Below, piece by piece: positions 32,625-40,872 of a stretch of DNA of 62,126 nt. The first letter of the stretch is position 1. Each line of letters opens with the position of its first letter. The translations under genes were made by a program, and so were the position numbers. The stretch is from NCBI GenBank assembly GCA_017609625.1, contig JAFCDN010000011.1, forward strand, positions 1 through 62,126. The letters are read 5' to 3'. The stretch comes from Candidatus Iainarchaeum sp. (GTDB taxonomy: Archaea; Iainarchaeota; Iainarchaeia; Iainarchaeales; 1-14-0-10-31-34). The notes beneath the pieces are model-generated. The model saw only the letters and a program-made list of their open reading frames with translations, was not told the origin of the DNA and ran no database searches.

Positions 32625-33611
32625 ATGGTTAAAGTAAAGCATTCCAAAGGGGTTTTATTGGAAGATGTTATAATTGACCCTTCAAACCTTTTATCCAAAA
32701 AAAAGAATTTCATTATAACCCATGCGCATTCAGATCATGCAAAGGTTTCTGTTTCAAAAGAAAAAACTTTTTTTATGACTCCAGAAACAAAAAAGCTGAT
32801 TCAAACCAGAAACTCAAAAAAATTCAACTGCAGTGAAGTTTCTTTCAAAAAAAAGTTTTCTTTGGAAGACAAGAACTTTCGTTTTATTCATTCCGGGCAT
32901 ATTCTTGGTTCATCGCAGATTGAAGTCAATGACGGAGAAGTTGTTTTGACTTCTGATTTCAAATTAAGCGATTCAATTTTATTCAATAAAGCAGAAATTC
33001 TGCAGGCAGAAACTTTAGTGATTGAATCAACTTATGGTTTGCCTCAATACACTTTTCCTGAAAGAAAAAAAGTTTACGAACAAATAGAAAAATGGGGCAA
33101 ACAGGAATTAAAAGAAAACAACTTGCTGGTTTTAGGCGGTTACAGCATTGGAAAAGCACAGGAATTAACAAAACTTTCCAATACTCTGCTGGATGAAACT
33201 CCCTTGGTTCATGAGGCAATTTTAAAGCCAAATCAAGTGTATATAGAGAGCGGAGTAAAATTAGGAAAATTTGAACTGCTCAATCACAACCTGAAAGAAT
33301 TTAATGTTTTGATTATGCCTCCTCATTTTTTGAATCCAGACTTGGTTAAAGCTTTAGAGATTTCTTCTGGAAGAAATGTTTCTGTTGGAATTTTTTCAGG
33401 CTGGAACGGTTTTTTTGGCTCTAAAAGTTTTCCTTTGTCTGACCACGCAGATTTCAATCAGTTGTTAGAGTATGTAAAGAACAGTGGCGCAAAAAATGTT
33501 CTCACTTGCCATGGTTTCTCAAAAGAATTTGCTGCAGCTATCAGAAGAAAGATTGGAGTTAATGCAAGGCCGTTAAATGAAGACAGCCAAAGCAGTTTAT
33601 TGGATTTTTAA
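32625..33611 (+). CDS. Metallo-beta-lactamase/beta-CASP exonuclease-like protein (COG1236)
   Basis: A 328-residue MBL-fold protein. Motifs: THAHSDHAK (HxHxDH), HSGHILGSSQIEV, TSDFKLS, ESTYGLP, and the C-terminal SDHAD and LTCHGF. The size and order match the shorter COG1236 enzymes such as ligase-associated exonucleases and archaeal mRNA 3'-end factor paralogues. ATG 32625 sits about 25 bp after GGTTTATATT, so it is nearly leaderless; the longer frame upstream is antisense to the coiled-coil gene and was rejected. RNA or DNA substrate unclear. Confidence 0.82.
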   Translation: MVKVKHSKGVLLEDVIIDPSNLLSKKKNFIITHAHSDHAKVSVSKEKTFFMTPETKKLIQTRNSKKFNCSEVSFKKKFSLEDKNFRFIHSGHILGSSQIEVNDGEVVLTSDFKLSDSILFNKAEILQAETLVIESTYGLPQYTFPERKKVYEQIEKWGKQELKENNLLVLGGYSIGKAQELTKLSNTLLDETPLVHEAILKPNQVYIESGVKLGKFELLNHNLKEFNVLIMPPHFLNPDLVKALEISSGRNVSVGIFSGWNGFFGSKSFPLSDHADFNQLLEYVKNSGAKNVLTCHGFSKEFAAAIRRKIGVNARPLNEDSQSSLLDF

Positions 33612-33646
33612 ATACTGTAATAAACTTTTTCTTTTCTATTTCTTTT

Positions 33647-34342
33647 ATGCAAGCTTTTTCTTTATATAAAAAACTCTTTTCAGAGTATGGAAAACAAAAC
33701 TGGTGGCCTGTAACAGAAAAAGGAAAAACAAAACCTGAATACAAGAACAGAAAAAAATTATCGGAAAAGCAAAAACTGGAAGTGTGTTTTGGTGCAATCC
33801 TTACGCAAAACACTTCCTGGAAGAATGTGGAAAAAGCAATAATCCGTCTCAACAAAAAAAATTTGATTGATGCAGAAAAAATCCTTAAAACAAGAAAACA
33901 AACTCTTGCAAAAGCAATAAAATCTGCAGGATACTTCAACCAGAAAGCAGTTTATCTAAAAGAGTTCTGCAGACATTTGAAAAAATACGATTTTTCTTTA
34001 AACAAATTTTTTGCAGAAAAAGATTTACGCACAGAGCTTTTGTCAGTTAAAGGAATAGGAAAAGAAACAGCAGATTCAATTTTATTGTATTCTGCAGAAA
34101 AGCCTGTTTTTGTAGTGGATGCATACACCAAAAGAATTATTTCCAGGATCAGCGGAGAAAAAGAAAAATCTTATGATGAACTGCAAAACTTTTTTCACAA
34201 AAATCTGAAAAAAGGTGCTGAGTTATTCAATGAATTCCATGCATTGTTTGTAGAGCACGCAAAACAGTTTTGCATGAAAAAACCTCTATGCAAAAACTGT
34301 TTTTTGAAAAAAGAATGTGTTTTTGGTAAAGCTTTTTTGTAA
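33647..34342 (+). CDS. HhH-GPD DNA glycosylase, MagIII-like
   Basis: A 231-residue endonuclease III-fold protein. NWWPVTEKG, ILTQNTSWKNVEKAI and AGYFNQKAVYLKEF match MagIII 3-methyladenine glycosylases. The helix-hairpin-helix is VKGIGKETADSILLY with the catalytic Asp in FVVDAYTKRI; the Lys used by bifunctional Nth is replaced by Glu (GKETAD), pointing to a monofunctional glycosylase. A C-terminal 4Fe-4S loop (CMKKPLCKNCFLKKEC) is present. It removes alkylated bases. It is 68 bp upstream of aspS on the same strand. Confidence 0.85.
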   Translation: MQAFSLYKKLFSEYGKQNWWPVTEKGKTKPEYKNRKKLSEKQKLEVCFGAILTQNTSWKNVEKAIIRLNKKNLIDAEKILKTRKQTLAKAIKSAGYFNQKAVYLKEFCRHLKKYDFSLNKFFAEKDLRTELLSVKGIGKETADSILLYSAEKPVFVVDAYTKRIISRISGEKEKSYDELQNFFHKNLKKGAELFNEFHALFVEHAKQFCMKKPLCKNCFLKKECVFGKAFL

Positions 34343-34410
34343 AAAGGTTTTTTTGGAAGAAAACAATCTTTTTAAAATAAAACTTCAATATAAATTAGAA
34401 GAGTGATGAA

Positions 34411-35799
34411 ATGAAGAGAACACATTATTGTGGCGAGCTTAGAGAATCTGATGAAGGAAAAAAAGTTGTGTTAGAAGGCTGGCTGCACAGAATCCGAAGC
34501 CAGAAAAAGTTTGATTTTATTGACTTAAGAGACAGGACAGGGTTTACTCAAATTTTTGTTTCAAAAAAAGATAAAGAGATGGCAGAGAAAGCTGAAGCTT
34601 TAGGAAATGAGTTTGTTTTAAGAGTTAAAGGAACAGTAAAAAAAAGACCTGACCCAAATCCAAAAATTGCAACAGGAAAAATAGAGGTTACTGCAGAAGA
34701 ACTAGAAATATTAAATCCTTCAAAAGCTCCGCCGTTTAATGTGGAAAATTTAAATGAAGTAAAAGCAAATGAAGATACAAGATTAAAGTACAGGTTTATT
34801 GATTTAAGAAGAGAAGAAATGTTTCAAAATCTCTTGTTAAGACATAAAGTGATTAAAGCAATGAGGGATTTTTTTGATGAACAGGGTTTTTTGGAAATAG
34901 AAACTCCAGTGCTTTCAAAAAGCACGCCAGAAGGTGCAAGAGATTATTTAGTTCCAAGCAGAAAAACCAAAGGAAATTTTTTTGCTTTGCCTCAAAGCCC
35001 GCAAATATACAAGCAGTTATTAATGATTTCTGGGATAGACAAATACTTTCAGATTGCAAAATGCTTTAGAGATGAAGATTTGCGTGGAGACAGGCAGCCG
35101 GAGTTTACTCAGCTGGATTTGGAATTAAGCTTTGTTGAAGAAGAAGACATTTATTCTTTGATGGAAAAAACAATGAAGTTTGTTTTTGAAAAAGCTTTGA
35201 ATGAAAAAATTAACATTCCTTTTCCCAGAATGACTTATGCAGAAGCAATGAAAAAATACAAAACAGACAAGCCTGATATAAGAAAAGAAACCAAAAAAAA
35301 GCATTCTTTTTTGTGGGTAACAGATTTTCCTTTGTTTGAAGAAAATGATAAAGGAAATGTTGCTCCATGCCACCATCCTTTTACTCAATACAATAAAGAA
35401 GATGAAAAGTTTTTTGATTCAAAAAAGAAAAAAGATTTGCTTTCAATTCGAAGCAGATCATATGATTTGGTTTTAAACGGCACAGAACTAGGAAGCGGTT
35501 CAATCAGGATTCATGACAAAAAAATGCAGCAAAAAGTCTTTGACTTTTTGGGAGTAAATGAAAAGCAGGTAAAACAAAAATTCGGGTTTTTGTTGGAAGC
35601 ATTTGAATATGGTGCTCCTCCGCACGGAGGGTTTGCTATTGGATTAGACAGATTAATAATGCTGTTAACTGAAACTGATTCTATTAGGGAAGTGATTGCT
35701 TTCCCGAAAAACAAAAACGCGGTTGCTTTAATGGAAAACGCGCCAAGCGAAGTCTCTGCAAAACAATTAGATGAACTGAATTTAAAACTGAAAAAATAG
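34411..35799 (+). CDS. aspS: Aspartyl-tRNA synthetase, bacterial type lacking the GAD domain
   Basis: A 462-residue class II synthetase. MKRTHYCGELRESDEGKKVV and LRDRTGFTQIF are the bacterial N-terminal OB-fold; FRDEDLRGDRQPEFTQLDLE is motif 2; GLDRLIMLLTETDSIREVIA and FPKNKN are motif 3 in bacterial form. Bacterial AspRS is about 590 residues because a GAD insert of about 130 residues lies between KPDxR and FLWVTDFPLF. Here KPDIRKETKKKHSFLWVTDF joins the two directly, so the insert is missing. Archaea normally have a shorter, unrelated AspRS subclass. It charges tRNA-Asp; whether it also charges tRNA-Asn is open, though an AsnRS is nearby. Confidence 0.93.
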   Translation: MKRTHYCGELRESDEGKKVVLEGWLHRIRSQKKFDFIDLRDRTGFTQIFVSKKDKEMAEKAEALGNEFVLRVKGTVKKRPDPNPKIATGKIEVTAEELEILNPSKAPPFNVENLNEVKANEDTRLKYRFIDLRREEMFQNLLLRHKVIKAMRDFFDEQGFLEIETPVLSKSTPEGARDYLVPSRKTKGNFFALPQSPQIYKQLLMISGIDKYFQIAKCFRDEDLRGDRQPEFTQLDLELSFVEEEDIYSLMEKTMKFVFEKALNEKINIPFPRMTYAEAMKKYKTDKPDIRKETKKKHSFLWVTDFPLFEENDKGNVAPCHHPFTQYNKEDEKFFDSKKKKDLLSIRSRSYDLVLNGTELGSGSIRIHDKKMQQKVFDFLGVNEKQVKQKFGFLLEAFEYGAPPHGGFAIGLDRLIMLLTETDSIREVIAFPKNKNAVALMENAPSEVSAKQLDELNLKLKK

Positions 35800-35854
35800 C
35801 GTCTGTTCGCTACCTGATTCTTGGAAGACTTTTTTTTTGGCAAAGGGGTAAGCA

Positions 35855-36298
35855 TTATTCTTTTTTTCCTTCTTCTAACACAACCATTGTAAGAGTGTCT
35901 TCAATTCCTTCAATACTCCTTAACTGATGGCCTACAACATTATTCAAATGATCAACATTTTTTGCCCTGACTTTAATTATCAAATCTTTTTCTCCAGTAA
36001 TAACATCAGCTGATTCAACAAAATCAGACTTCAGGATTTTTTCTGTCATTTTATGCCATGCAGCTCCTTTTTTTGTGGCAGGGCTTACAGAAGCCATTAT
36101 AAAAGCACATAAATCTAATCCAATCTTTTTATTGTTTACTTTAACAGAATATTTTTCTATTACTCCATCTTTCTCTAATTTTTTTATTCTGTGGTGAACT
36201 GTAGTCAAAGGAATTTTTGTTTTTCTTGAAATTTCCCTTGAAGAAAGCTTGCTGTTTTCTTTCAAAACCTCTAGAATGCGTTCGCTTTTTTGATCCAT
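35855..36298 (-). CDS. Lrp/AsnC-family transcriptional regulator (copy 1)
   Basis: A 147-residue protein: winged-helix DNA-binding part (SERILEVLKENSKLSSREIS, TKIPLTTVHHRIKKLEKDGV) followed by the RAM ligand-binding domain (DLCAFIMASVSP, VESADVITGEKDLIIKVRAK). I use ATG 36298, directly after the TATA/operator arrangement, instead of the upstream ATG at 36358. It is about half identical by eye to the regulator at 36493, so the pair arose by duplication. Probable control of the adjacent Asp/Asn genes. Confidence 0.88.
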   Translation of the reverse strand: MDQKSERILEVLKENSKLSSREISRKTKIPLTTVHHRIKKLEKDGVIEKYSVKVNNKKIGLDLCAFIMASVSPATKKGAAWHKMTEKILKSDFVESADVITGEKDLIIKVRAKNVDHLNNVVGHQLRSIEGIEDTLTMVVLEEGKKE

Positions 36299-36300
36299 AA

Positions 36301-36316
36301 TGGAACAAATGTTCCA
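36301..36316 (-). promoter_or_regulatory. Palindromic operator at the Lrp-type regulator start
   Basis: TGGAACA-AA-TGTTCCA has perfect 7-bp arms and lies between the minus-strand TATA box (TTTATATACTT, 36318-36328) and the ATG at 36298. With the start about 25 bp from the TATA box, the mRNA would be nearly leaderless and the palindrome would cover the transcription start. A dimeric Lrp-type protein blocking its own promoter fits. Confidence 0.65.
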
Positions 36317-36403
36317 AAAGTATATAAATTTATTGATTTTTTTGTCATTTTGTTTCATTTTTTAGCAGTTTTATTTAAATACTTCTTTCTTCTTTACTTT
36401 TTT

Positions 36404-36485
36404 CGTTCAACTTTTCAGAGGAGGATTGTGTAACTGCTCAGAAATAGAGCTTAAGCAGCTTTTCTCTGAGGTTGAACAAATTGCA
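36404..36485 (+). ncRNA. Candidate structured small RNA with its own TATA box (H/ACA-like)
   Basis: The plus strand folds into one long stem with an internal pocket: GTTCAAC (36405-36411)/GTTGAAC (36471-36477), TCAGAG (36415-36420)/CTCTGA (36464-36469), and CTGCT (36434-36438)/AGCAG (36454-36458). An ACA follows at 36476-36478. TTTAAATA at 36374-36381 is a good archaeal TATA box placed about 25-30 bp before the fold. No ORF fits. The pocket-plus-ACA layout resembles an H/ACA pseudouridylation guide, although I see no clear kink-turn. Confidence 0.5.
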
Positions 36486-36492
36486 CATAAAA

Positions 36493-36951
36493 TCAGTCTA
36501 CTTCTTCCAATACTGATATTGTTTTTGTTTTGTCTATTTCTTCAATGTTTCTCAGCTCTTGTGTAATTAGTTTATTTAATTGCGGCATGTTTTTTACTCT
36601 TACTTTTATAAGCAAATCCATGTCTCCTGTAATTACATCAACTGATTCCACAAAAGAGATTTTCTTTATTTTTTTTGCGATTTCTTTTTGTGAAGTTTTT
36701 CCTTTTGGATTGTAGTTAACTGAAGCCATTATATAAGCACAAAAATTCATTCCTAGTTTATCATAATCAAGTTCAATTGTATATTTTTTTATTATTCCTT
36801 CTTCTCTAAGCCTTTTGATTCTGTGGTGGATTGTAGTTAAAGGGATTCTTGTTTTTTTTGAAAGCTCTTTAGAAGAAAGTTTTGAGTTTTCGCTTAAAAA
36901 TTTCAGAATTTGCTCTGTTTTGTCGTCTATTTTTACAACTTTTTGCTTCAT
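36493..36951 (-). CDS. Lrp/AsnC-family transcriptional regulator (copy 2)
   Basis: A 152-residue paralogue of the regulator at 35855: winged helix (TEQILKFLSENSKLSSKELS, RIPLTTIHHRIKRLREEGII) and RAM domain (NFCAYIMASVNYNPKG, VESVDVITGDMDLLIKVRVK). It diverges from the asparagine-synthetase gene with about 115 bp between them and probably responds to an amino acid, perhaps Asn or Asp (inference from neighbours). The minus-strand TATA TTTATATG is at about 36975. Confidence 0.88.
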   Translation of the reverse strand: MKQKVVKIDDKTEQILKFLSENSKLSSKELSKKTRIPLTTIHHRIKRLREEGIIKKYTIELDYDKLGMNFCAYIMASVNYNPKGKTSQKEIAKKIKKISFVESVDVITGDMDLLIKVRVKNMPQLNKLITQELRNIEEIDKTKTISVLEEVD

Positions 36952-36954
36952 TAT

Positions 36955-36968
36955 TGTAATATTCTACA
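36955..36968 (-). promoter_or_regulatory. Near-palindromic operator before Lrp-type regulator copy 2
   Basis: TGTAATATTCTACA is a near-perfect inverted repeat (TGTA...TACA) 3 bp upstream of the ATG and about 8 bp downstream of the TATA box. It occupies the same position as the operator of copy 1 but with a different sequence, suggesting the two regulators have diverged in recognition. Confidence 0.5.
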
Positions 36969-37065
36969 AAAAACATATAAATATTGGTGTTTTTTCGTAT
37001 TTTTTCCAAGTTTTTTTGGAGTATTTATTTATACTTTGTCTGCAGCTATTATTTCAGGCGATTTT

Positions 37066-37983
37066 ATGGAAGAAACATTAAAGCATTTAAGCAAGCCAGA
37101 GTTAAGAACTATTTTGAAGATTCAGTCAGCAGCATTAAAAGCAGTGGATTCTTTTATGTATTCACGGGGCATTTTACATTTAATGCCTGTAATGCTTTCC
37201 CCTGTTACTGACCCTTTAAGCCACGGGGTTTATGATTCTTCAATAATCTATCTTGACCAGAAATTAGAGTTAACTAAAAGCATGATTCTGCACAAGCAGC
37301 TGGTTATGATGTCAAATTCTATTCCAGGGGTTTATATTGTTTCTCCAAACATTCGGCTTGAATCAGAAGAATGCGCTAAAACCAAAAGGCATTTAATTGA
37401 GTTTTCGCAGGTAGACATTGAACTTCCAAAAGCTTCTTCCAGAGAATTTATGGATTTCACTGAAGAACTCTTTTCTTATGTTTTTTCTTTTGTGAAAAAA
37501 GAATGCGAAAAAGAATTAAAAGAACTTGGAAGGGAAATTAAACTCCCAAAAAAACCTTTAAAGGTTTTTGATTCTTCTGAATTAAGAAAAAAATATGGAG
37601 AAGATTTTGAAAGAATAATTTCAGAAAAAGAAAAACATCCTTTTTGGATTACAGATCATTACAGAGAATTCTATGACAAAGAAGACCCAAAAACAAAAAA
37701 ACACATCAACTATGATTTGGTTTATCCAGAAGGATTTGGAGAAGCCTTATCCGGAGGAGAAAGGGAATTTGAGTTTAAGGTAATTAAAAGAAAAATGCTG
37801 GAAAGAAAAACAGACCTTTCAGCTTTTGCGCCTTATCTTTCTGTTGCAGAAAAAGGTTTGCTAAAACCAACTGCAGGAGGAGGATTTGGAGTTGAAAGAC
37901 TGGTTAGATTTTTGACAGGAAAAGAACACATTAAAGACGTTACCTTGTTTCCCAGAGTTCCAGGAGAAAAAATCGTTTTTTGA
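37066..37983 (+). CDS. Archaeal asparagine synthetase related to AsnRS (AS-AR)
   Basis: A 305-residue class II synthetase-like protein without the N-terminal anticodon-binding OB-fold. It starts directly in the catalytic core: LKIQSAALKAVDSFMYSRGI, DPLSHGVYDSSIIYLDQKLE, KTKRHLIEFSQVDIELP (motif 2 region) and GGGFGVERLVRFLTGKEHIK (motif 3). This is the layout of the Pyrococcus enzyme that makes free asparagine from aspartate and ammonia with ATP. ATG 37066 is preceded by GGCGATTTT; the longer frame upstream is hydrophobic noise. It directly precedes AsnRS, its evolutionary parent. Confidence 0.87.
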   Translation: MEETLKHLSKPELRTILKIQSAALKAVDSFMYSRGILHLMPVMLSPVTDPLSHGVYDSSIIYLDQKLELTKSMILHKQLVMMSNSIPGVYIVSPNIRLESEECAKTKRHLIEFSQVDIELPKASSREFMDFTEELFSYVFSFVKKECEKELKELGREIKLPKKPLKVFDSSELRKKYGEDFERIISEKEKHPFWITDHYREFYDKEDPKTKKHINYDLVYPEGFGEALSGGEREFEFKVIKRKMLERKTDLSAFAPYLSVAEKGLLKPTAGGGFGVERLVRFLTGKEHIKDVTLFPRVPGEKIVF

Positions 37984-38061
37984 ATTCAAAATGCACGGCG
38001 TAAAACTGTGCTGCCTCTCTGGATTAAGAAAGCCATTTAAATTTTTAATGCACCAAAATTA

Positions 38062-39366
38062 ATGTGTGGTTTGATGGAAAAAAAAGAATTCCTTTCAATT
38101 AAAGAAGCCTTTGGAAAAAACGGAAGTGTTTCGGTCAGAGGCTGGATTAAAAGAAAAAGAGAGTTAAAAGAAAAGATTTTTGTTTTGCTTAGGGATGAAA
38201 CCGGAGAAATGCAGTGCATTATAGAACCGTCAATTGAAAAAAAATCTTTCGAGGAGCTGAAAAAAAATTCTATTGAAGCTTCAGTTGAATTCAAAGGAAA
38301 ACTAAAAGAAGACAAAAGAGCTCCAAACGGAAAAGAATTATTAGTAGAACAAGCAAAAGTTGTAGGGCCTAGTGAGAGTTTTCCTATCCAGAAAGATTTA
38401 AGCGAAGAATTTTTGCTGGATGTAAGACATTTATGGATGAGAAGTTCTAAAATGACTGCAATAATGAAAATAAGGTCAACAATATTGTATGCTGTAAGAG
38501 AGTTTTACAAAAAAGAAAATTATTTTGAATGCTCTCCTGCAATTATCACTCCAAACGCCTGCGAAGGCGGAACAACCTTATTTCCTTTTGCTTATTTTGG
38601 AGAAAAAAGGTTTCTTTCCCAGAGCGGGCAGATGTATTTAGAGGTAATGATTTTTGCTTTAGGAAAAGTTTTTGGTTTAACCCCTTCTTTTAGAGCAGAA
38701 AAATCAAAAACTGCAAGGCATTTAACAGAATACTGGCACTTGGAAGGAGAATGCGCCTGGATGGACATGGATGACCAAATGCATGAAATAGAAAAAATGG
38801 TTTCTTTTGTCTGCAGCAAGGTTGCAGAAGAAAACCTTGAAGAATTAAAAGTATTGGGAAGAAACCCAAAAGACTTGGAAGCAATCAAGGTTCCTTTTGC
38901 TAGGATTTCTTATGATGAAGCACTGGAAGTACTGGAAAAAAAATACAAGAAAAAAATCCCTTGGGGGGTTGATTTAAGCATTAAAGAAGAAAAGCTTTTA
39001 TCTCAAGATGAGAGCATTCCTTTTTTCATTCACGGCTATCCAACTGCAATAAAAGCTTTTTATGCAAAAGAAACTAAAGATCCAAAAAAATGCTTTAGTT
39101 TTGATTTGATTGGCCCAGAAGGCTATGGAGAATTATGCACTGGCGGGCAAAGAGAAGATAAAAACAAAAACATGCTGAAAAAACTGAAAAAAGAAAAGAT
39201 TCCTTTAGAAAACTATGAATGGTATCTGGATTTGAGAAGATTTGGAAGTGTACCTCATTCAGGTTTTGGTTTGGGCATTGAAAGACTGTTAAGATGGATT
39301 TGCAAATTAGATTCAATCAAAGATACAATTCCTTTTCCCAGAACAATAAACAGAAGCTATCCTTAA
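38062..39366 (+). CDS. asnS: Asparaginyl-tRNA synthetase, archaeal type
   Basis: A 434-residue AsnRS. N-terminal OB-fold: GSVSVRGWIKRKRELKEKIF, LLRDETGEMQCII. Catalytic core: FLLDVRHLWMR, ITPNACEGGTTLF, FLSQSGQMYLEVMIFALGKV, SFRAEKSKTARHLTEYWHLE (motif 2) and HSGFGLGIERLLRWICKL (motif 3). It charges tRNA-Asn directly. TATA CATTTAAATTT at 38032 puts transcription start at about the ATG (38062 or 38074). Its last 4 bp overlap the convergent gene at 39363. Confidence 0.93.
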   Translation: MCGLMEKKEFLSIKEAFGKNGSVSVRGWIKRKRELKEKIFVLLRDETGEMQCIIEPSIEKKSFEELKKNSIEASVEFKGKLKEDKRAPNGKELLVEQAKVVGPSESFPIQKDLSEEFLLDVRHLWMRSSKMTAIMKIRSTILYAVREFYKKENYFECSPAIITPNACEGGTTLFPFAYFGEKRFLSQSGQMYLEVMIFALGKVFGLTPSFRAEKSKTARHLTEYWHLEGECAWMDMDDQMHEIEKMVSFVCSKVAEENLEELKVLGRNPKDLEAIKVPFARISYDEALEVLEKKYKKKIPWGVDLSIKEEKLLSQDESIPFFIHGYPTAIKAFYAKETKDPKKCFSFDLIGPEGYGELCTGGQREDKNKNMLKKLKKEKIPLENYEWYLDLRRFGSVPHSGFGLGIERLLRWICKLDSIKDTIPFPRTINRSYP

Positions 39367-39926
39367 GCTGCAAGCTTGTGTCTTCTTTTTTCGTCTTCTT
39401 TAACCGCTCTCCTATGAGCTGTTCTTTGCATCCTTGTAGCATAGTTTATTCTGGCTTTTTGGTCTTTTGCTGCGCCAGTTCTTTTTATTTTTTCCATGTA
39501 ACGCTTTAGAGTGTTCCATTCAGTTCCTCTAAGCAAAATCTTTCCGGTTAAATACTGGTTGTAGTATTTTTGAAGCAATAAAATTAGAGCTCTTCTTTCC
39601 CCAAAATTTAATTTTTTAATTCCTGAAAATCCCTGAAGCCTTTCAGGTATTGCATCATATTGTAAAGCTTCCATTATTTCTTCTAATTCTGCTTGGGTTT
39701 CAGGTCTTAGCCTAACTCCTGCGCATTCAACTGGAATATTTGCTTTTGCAAGTATTTCCCTCTTTTCCAGCCTGTCTAAATTTCTTCTAATCCTGCTTCT
39801 AAGACTTTCCCTAAACTGTTTTCTGTATTTTGCCTGCCTTGCAGAACTTGCCAGTCTTGCTTGTCTTGACGCTTTTGCAAAAGTTCTTTTTGCTATAGCT
39901 CTAGCAGGCTTTCTTACAATAGGCAT
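39363..39926 (-). CDS. Very basic hypothetical protein, ribosomal-protein-like
   Basis: A 187-residue protein rich in Arg, Lys and Ala, helical throughout (AKRTFAKASRQARLASSARQ, FRESLRSRIRRNLDRLEKRE, NYATRMQRTAHRRAVKEDEK). The middle contains GVRLRPETQAELEEIMEALQ and GFSGIKKLNFGERRALILLL. Composition suggests RNA or ribosome binding. It does not match a ribosomal protein I know. It overlaps asnS by 4 bp tail to tail. Confidence 0.7.
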   Translation of the reverse strand: MPIVRKPARAIAKRTFAKASRQARLASSARQAKYRKQFRESLRSRIRRNLDRLEKREILAKANIPVECAGVRLRPETQAELEEIMEALQYDAIPERLQGFSGIKKLNFGERRALILLLQKYYNQYLTGKILLRGTEWNTLKRYMEKIKRTGAAKDQKARINYATRMQRTAHRRAVKEDEKRRHKLAA

Positions 39927-39980
39927 ATTTTCTATTAAAGATGAAATTAGTTAAATACTTTACTGTGCTATTTTTTTAAG

Positions 39981-40868
39981 ATGCTTTTAGAAGAACACTT
40001 GGATGGGATAGATAAAGGAATAAAAAGCATTATTCTGAATGTAGCAGAAAAATCAAAAGAAATACAAAAAGCCTTTTTTTCCCATAATATGCTGGCAGGA
40101 ACAAAAAACGTTTATGGAGAACAGCAATTAGAGTTAGACAAGTTTGCAGACAAGCTGGTTCTTTCTGCAATGGAGAACTCTGAAATGGTCAAAAACCTTG
40201 CTTCAGAAGAACAGTCTGAAATAGTGCAGATAGTTAAATGCAAAGGAGATTATGGAGTCGTGGTTGATCCTTTGGATGGAGTAAGCTGTGTCAAAACAAA
40301 CCTTTCAGTCGGGACAATTCTTGGAGTGTTTGATGAAGGAGCAGTATTAGAAAAAGGAAAAAAAATGGATGCAGCAATGTATGTTTTATACGGCCCTTTA
40401 ACAAGCCTGGTTTACACTGCAAAAGACGGAGTGCATGAATTTGTTTTAAACCCTAAAAACAAGTTTGAGTTAAGGGCAGAAAATATTAAGATTCCAGAGA
40501 AAGGAAAACTTTATGGTTCAGGCGGATTCAGAAGAGAATGGCCAAAAAAACATTTAGAGTTTATTGAAAGACTGCATAAAGAAAAATACAAGTTAAGGTT
40601 CAGCGGTTCTTTTACTGCAGACTTCCAGCAGATACTTTCTTATGGCGGAGTGTTTTCTTACCCTGCAACAAAATCTTATCCAAACGGAAAATTAAGGTTA
40701 TTGTTTGAATGCAATCCAGTTTCTTTTATTACAAAACATGCGGGAGGAGATTCAACCAATGGAAAAAAATCAATCTTAGAAATAAAACCAGAAAAAATCT
40801 CCCAAAGAACCCCGATTTATGTCGGGGGAAAAAAAGAAACAGAATTAGCAGAAAAAATTCTGAAGTGA
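39981..40868 (+). CDS. fbp: Fructose-1,6-bisphosphatase, class I type
   Basis: A 295-residue sugar phosphatase of the Li-sensitive superfamily. NVYGEQQLELDKFAD, LASEEQSEIV (acidic metal ligands), VVVDPLDGVSCVKTNLSVGT (the DPLDG metal/phosphate motif), GPLTSLVYT, and LLFECNPVSFITKHAGG with the C-terminal Glu ligand are class I FBPase signatures. It hydrolyses fructose-1,6-bisphosphate to fructose-6-phosphate. Many archaea use an unrelated bifunctional aldolase/phosphatase instead. First gene of a compact trio with arginine decarboxylase (4 bp on) and class II aldolase. Confidence 0.9.
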   Translation: MLLEEHLDGIDKGIKSIILNVAEKSKEIQKAFFSHNMLAGTKNVYGEQQLELDKFADKLVLSAMENSEMVKNLASEEQSEIVQIVKCKGDYGVVVDPLDGVSCVKTNLSVGTILGVFDEGAVLEKGKKMDAAMYVLYGPLTSLVYTAKDGVHEFVLNPKNKFELRAENIKIPEKGKLYGSGGFRREWPKKHLEFIERLHKEKYKLRFSGSFTADFQQILSYGGVFSYPATKSYPNGKLRLLFECNPVSFITKHAGGDSTNGKKSILEIKPEKISQRTPIYVGGKKETELAEKILK

Positions 40869-40872
40869 GAAA

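Noticed and set aside
36404-36485. C/D-box guide RNA in the structured region
   Set aside because: No RTGATGA and CTGA boxes at suitable spacing; the fold suits an H/ACA-like or other hairpin RNA better.
36910-37065. Upstream extension of the asparagine synthetase (52 extra residues)
   Set aside because: The extension is hydrophobic low-complexity sequence over the promoter of the divergent regulator; ATG 37066 has a ribosome-binding site and fits family length.
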